Below are positions 61,303-64,000 of a DNA stretch of 64,000 bases, in pieces. The position numbers and the translations under genes were made by a program. Position 1 is the stretch's first letter, and every line of letters begins with the position of its first letter. Under the pieces are notes generated by a model that was given only the letters and a program-made list of their open reading frames with translations, made no database searches and was not told the origin of the DNA. The DNA is from Halocynthiibacter sp. SDUM655004 (lineage in GTDB: Bacteria; Pseudomonadota; Alphaproteobacteria; Rhodobacterales; Rhodobacteraceae): NCBI RefSeq assembly GCF_026015885.1, contig NZ_JAPDUG010000002.1:868001-932000 (forward strand). The letters run 5' to 3'.

Positions 61303-61947
61303 CTAAACCGCCAAGCCGATTGGACAAGTCACGCCTGTTCCGCCGATGCCGCAATAGCCTGTCGGGTTTTTCGCGAGATACTGCTGATGGTAGTCTTCGG
61401 CGAAATAGAATGGCCCAGCCGGTTCTATTTCCGTTGTTACCGCACCATAGCCTGCCCGCCGCAATCGATGTGCGTAAAGCGCGCGGCTTGCCTCTGCGGC
61501 TTCTGTCTGGGCGTCAGAAAATGTGTAAATTCCAGATCGGTATTGTGTGCCACGGTCGTTTCCTTGGCGCATGCCTTGTGTCGGGTCATGACCTTCCCAG
61601 AAATGCTGCAGCAACGTGTCATAGGAAATTTTCGCCGGATCAAACACAACACGCACAACTTCATTGTGGCCTGTTTTGCCTGTGCAAACCTCTTCGTATG
61701 TCGGATTTGGAGTGAAGCCGCCAAGATACCCAACCATGGTGAGATACACACCGTCGAGTTGATAGAATAACCGCTCAACGCCCCAGAAACAGCCCATCCC
61801 GAAAATTGCAACCTCCATACCCTCTGGCACGCTCAGGTCCAGCGGACGGTTGCTCAGGAAATGAACGTCTGCTGTTGGAATTTGTGTATCACGCCCCGGC
61901 AGAGCCTGTTCTTTGGTGATCATCGTATCTTTTGCGGAATGAAACAT
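61303..61947 (-). CDS. msrA: Peptide-methionine (S)-S-oxide reductase
   Basis: Repairs oxidised methionine. The 214 residues have the catalytic C53 in [61 protein letters not shown] and EDYHQQYL. C-terminal [11 protein letters not shown] supplies two possible resolving cysteines. ATG 61947 is used because GGGAG lies five bases before it; an ATG four codons upstream is possible. Confidence 0.95.
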   Translation of the reverse strand: MFHSAKDTMITKEQALPGRDTQIPTADVHFLSNRPLDLSVPEGMEVAIFGMGCFWGVERLFYQLDGVYLTMVGYLGGFTPNPTYEEVCTGKTGHNEVVRVVFDPAKISYDTLLQHFWEGHDPTQGMRQGNDRGTQYRSGIYTFSDAQTEAAEASRALYAHRLRRAGYGAVTTEIEPAGPFYFAEDYHQQYLAKNPTGYCGIGGTGVTCPIGLAV

Positions 61948-61997
61948 ATTTTCTCCCATGAGTGTGGATTGAATATATGCTGCCTTCTTGCTGATTT

Positions 61998-63224
61998 CTA
62001 CTCCGCTGGAACCGCGCCGCTCGAAAACCGCGTTTCGCGCCCTGGAGCTGGATGCCGAGGCAATAGAAACGACAACGCAAGCGAGCCGCAGGCAATAACC
62101 GAAGCCGTGCCAAATACCATCGCCGGATCAACGATCCATAGCAGCCCAAGAAGTACAGGAAGGAATACCGCTGCGATGTGATTGATGGTGAACGTAACCG
62201 CTGCAGAAGTCGCAATATCGGCAGGGTTTGCTATTTTTTGGAAATAGGTTTTCAAAGCCATTCGCAGCGCAAAGAGCATGTGGTCCACAATATAAAGCGC
62301 CATCGCCAACCAAACGCCCCAGCCGTATACATACAGCCCAGCATAAGCAAAGAACACTAGCGCAAGCCCTGCATATTCAAACACTAGCGCTGTCCGTTCG
62401 CCAAAGTGTGCGATTGCTTTGCCCGCCAACGGCGCCAGCACGATGTTAGCAATCAAGTTCACAAGGTAAAGCGCGGTGATTTCATGAACCGCAAATCCGT
62501 ATTTCTCGACCATCATAAATCCGGCAAAGACCACAAAGATTTGGCGGCGCGCTCCGGCGAGAAACTCGAGCGCGTAATAAAGCCAGTACCGTCGACGCAA
62601 AACAATGCTCTTGCGTTGCACGACATCGGATTCAAACTGCGGAAACGCAAAGACACAATACAGCGCGATAACCGCCGCCACACCGCCGGAGATCAGGAAA
62701 ACCTCGGTGTATTGCAGGCCAAACCGCTCCCACGTCATCACAATTGCAACGTAAGCGACAAGCGTAGCGACCGAACCAACAGCCGCCAGCCAACCAAGAA
62801 TTTGCGGTGCCTTGTCTTTAGGCAGCCACTGCAACTGAAGCGAATGATTGACCGTTTCAAAATAGTGAAACCCAACCGAACTGATGAACGTCACCAAAAG
62901 GATGCCGCCAAGCGATGGGAAAAATCCCGTAACCGCGGTGGCCACAATAAGGAGCAACAGAGAGACCATGGCCAGAACTTGCTCACGCATAATCAGCAGA
63001 ACTGCTGCGACCCCAATTGCCAAAAATCCGGGAATTTCGCGAATTGTATGCAAAAGCCCGATATCTGCCCCGTCAAATCCAGCAACCTCAATCACAAAGT
63101 TGTTCAACAGTGCGAGCCACGTTGAGAACGCAATCGGCACCGCAATGGACGCAAGAACCAAGAGCGCAACAGGCCGCCGCCAAACTGGAAGCTGATCTAT
63201 GTCTTTGAAGGGAAACTTTTTCAT
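61998..63224 (-). CDS. Major facilitator superfamily transporter
   Basis: A 408-residue protein with about twelve hydrophobic helices in two halves and a charged loop in the middle (around 200, [21 protein letters not shown]). The pattern is MFS, possibly of the sugar/drug antiporter group, but no substrate-specific motif was recognised; the canonical loop 2-3 motif is replaced by [18 protein letters not shown]. It lies between priA and msrA on the minus strand and shows no operon partner that would suggest a cargo. Confidence 0.82.
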   Translation of the reverse strand: MKKFPFKDIDQLPVWRRPVALLVLASIAVPIAFSTWLALLNNFVIEVAGFDGADIGLLHTIREIPGFLAIGVAAVLLIMREQVLAMVSLLLLIVATAVTGFFPSLGGILLVTFISSVGFHYFETVNHSLQLQWLPKDKAPQILGWLAAVGSVATLVAYVAIVMTWERFGLQYTEVFLISGGVAAVIALYCVFAFPQFESDVVQRKSIVLRRRYWLYYALEFLAGARRQIFVVFAGFMMVEKYGFAVHEITALYLVNLIANIVLAPLAGKAIAHFGERTALVFEYAGLALVFFAYAGLYVYGWGVWLAMALYIVDHMLFALRMALKTYFQKIANPADIATSAAVTFTINHIAAVFLPVLLGLLWIVDPAMVFGTASVIACGSLALSFLLPRHPAPGRETRFSSGAVPAE

Positions 63225-63265
63225 ACGGGCGCTTTACGCTGAAACGCCGACTGACAAAAGGTAGA

Positions 63266-64000
63266 TTAGTAAAAATTCTGCGGGTCGATATCGATGGATA
63301 GCCGCAAGTTGGTTGGAATCTTGAACTGCGCCGCCCATTCAGACAGGGCTCGCTGAAGTGGCACAGACTTCTCAGCCTTAACCAACAGCCGAACCCGATG
63401 CCGTCCGCGAATGCGTGCGATTGGTGCGGGGGCCGGTCCGAAGACTTGCGCGCCAATCTTTCGTAGCGGCGCATCACGCCGTGCCATGTCCGCCCCTAAA
63501 TCAAATACAGCCTGAACATCGGGCGAAGAAAGCACGATACCGGCCATTCGCCCATAAGGCGGCACGCCAGCGGCTTGACGTTCCTGCGCTTCAGCCTGCC
63601 AAAACGCTTCTTCGTCGCCAGAGAGGATTGCCCGAATAACGGGATGTTCCGGCTGATAGGTTTGCAACAGCGCAACGCCCTTTTTCTCCGATCTGCCCGC
63701 ACGGCCAGAAACCTGCCGCATCAATTGAAAGCTCCGTTCTGCGGCACGCAAATCGCTGCCCTGCAATCCAAGATCGGCGTCGATGACTCCCACGAGCGTA
63801 AGGTTCGGAAAATTATGCCCTTTTGCCACAAGCTGCGTTCCGATGATTATATCAGCACCGCCTTCGGCAATGGATGTGATCTGTTCTTTCAACGCGCGCG
63901 CCGAACCGAACAGATCACTCGATAAAACCGCCACGCGTACATCTGGAAACAACTCGGCGACCTCCTCGGCAAGGCGTTCGACGCCGGGGCCGATGGGCGC
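63266..64000 (-). CDS. priA: Primosomal protein N' (replication restart helicase PriA), C-terminal part
   Basis: The frame runs in from the right edge of the window, so the N-terminal DNA-binding and helicase motifs I-III are outside; 244 residues are visible. They start GPGVERLAEEVAELFPDVR, then the second helicase lobe with IIIGTQLVAKGHNFPNLTLVGV, DADLGLQGSDLRAAERSFQLMRQVSGRAGR (motif VI) and the PriA C-terminal domain to SIDIDPQNFY. The zinc-binding cysteines of PriA would be upstream of the edge. The order priA then an MFS gene is not diagnostic. Confidence 0.93.
   Translation of the reverse strand, partial: APIGPGVERLAEEVAELFPDVRVAVLSSDLFGSARALKEQITSIAEGGADIIIGTQLVAKGHNFPNLTLVGVIDADLGLQGSDLRAAERSFQLMRQVSGRAGRSEKKGVALLQTYQPEHPVIRAILSGDEEAFWQAEAQERQAAGVPPYGRMAGIVLSSPDVQAVFDLGADMARRDAPLRKIGAQVFGPAPAPIARIRGRHRVRLLVKAEKSVPLQRALSEWAAQFKIPTNLRLSIDIDPQNFY

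Noticed and set aside
1-64000. CRISPR arrays, insertion sequences, prophage, tRNA or rRNA genes
   Set aside because: No spaced repeats, transposase or integrase frames, or clover-leaf or rRNA-like sequences were seen anywhere.

Overview
The window looks like a chromosomal segment of a marine alphaproteobacterium of the family Rhodobacteraceae (Roseobacter group). This rests on gene content and order: the coxB-ctaB-orf-ctaG-coxC-surf1-thrC-M16 peptidase block, ruvCAB followed by ybgC-tolQRAB-pal-cpoB-tilS-ftsH, fhs/chorismate mutase/folD, and Flp pilins carrying a TVDW motif. No rRNA, tRNA, prophage, insertion sequence, integrase or CRISPR array was seen. Both ends cut genes: ptsP on the left and priA on the right. 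Several genes start with TTG or GTG, many translationally coupled through TGATG, GTGA or TTGA overlaps.

Layout. 1-6 kb: end of ptsP, two tiny membrane proteins, a GNAT acetyltransferase, then flavin reductase-mtnP-apt (salvage of methylthioadenosine and adenine). 4.3-13.3 kb, minus strand: cytochrome c oxidase subunits and assembly factors, running on into thrC, an M16 peptidase, a GNAT and an FAD-linked 2-hydroxyacid dehydrogenase. Intrinsic terminators after coxB, after coxC and after the last gene divide it into segments. 13.5-20.7 kb, plus strand: tldD, dprA, topA, then scoA-scoB and a small GNAT protein.

20.7-25.2 kb: a flippase-like membrane protein, a DprE1-like oxidase and a DprE2-like reductase (plus strand) face a HAD-UbiA fusion (minus strand). 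Together they resemble the decaprenylphosphoryl-D-arabinose pathway of mycobacteria and the noeC/H/O/P functions of Azorhizobium. This is the most unusual metabolic module here.

25.2-37.6 kb: a Tad/Flp (type IVb) pilus locus: lytic transglycosylase, three tandem pilins, cpaB, cpaC, an OmpA-domain lipoprotein where cpaD would be expected, cpaE (tadZ), cpaF (tadA), tadB, tadC, two TPR lipoproteins (tadD type) and a prepilin peptidase. The locus shows a terminator between cpaB and cpaC, a hairpin over the cpaE ribosome-binding site, and a recurrent TGTYGCSACA element upstream of two pilins and cpaC. A polytopic membrane protein of unknown function and an unassigned AAA ATPase follow.

40.7-47.5 kb: Lhr-like helicase and PdeM nuclease (DNA damage response), folD, chorismate mutase, fhs (one-carbon metabolism) and a MOSC protein. 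47.5-59.3 kb, minus strand: ruvC-ruvA-ruvB, a conserved unknown, ybgC, the complete Tol-Pal system, tilS and ftsH. 59.5-64 kb: a DUF1127 protein, a small membrane protein, prmA, msrA, an MFS transporter and the C-terminal part of priA.
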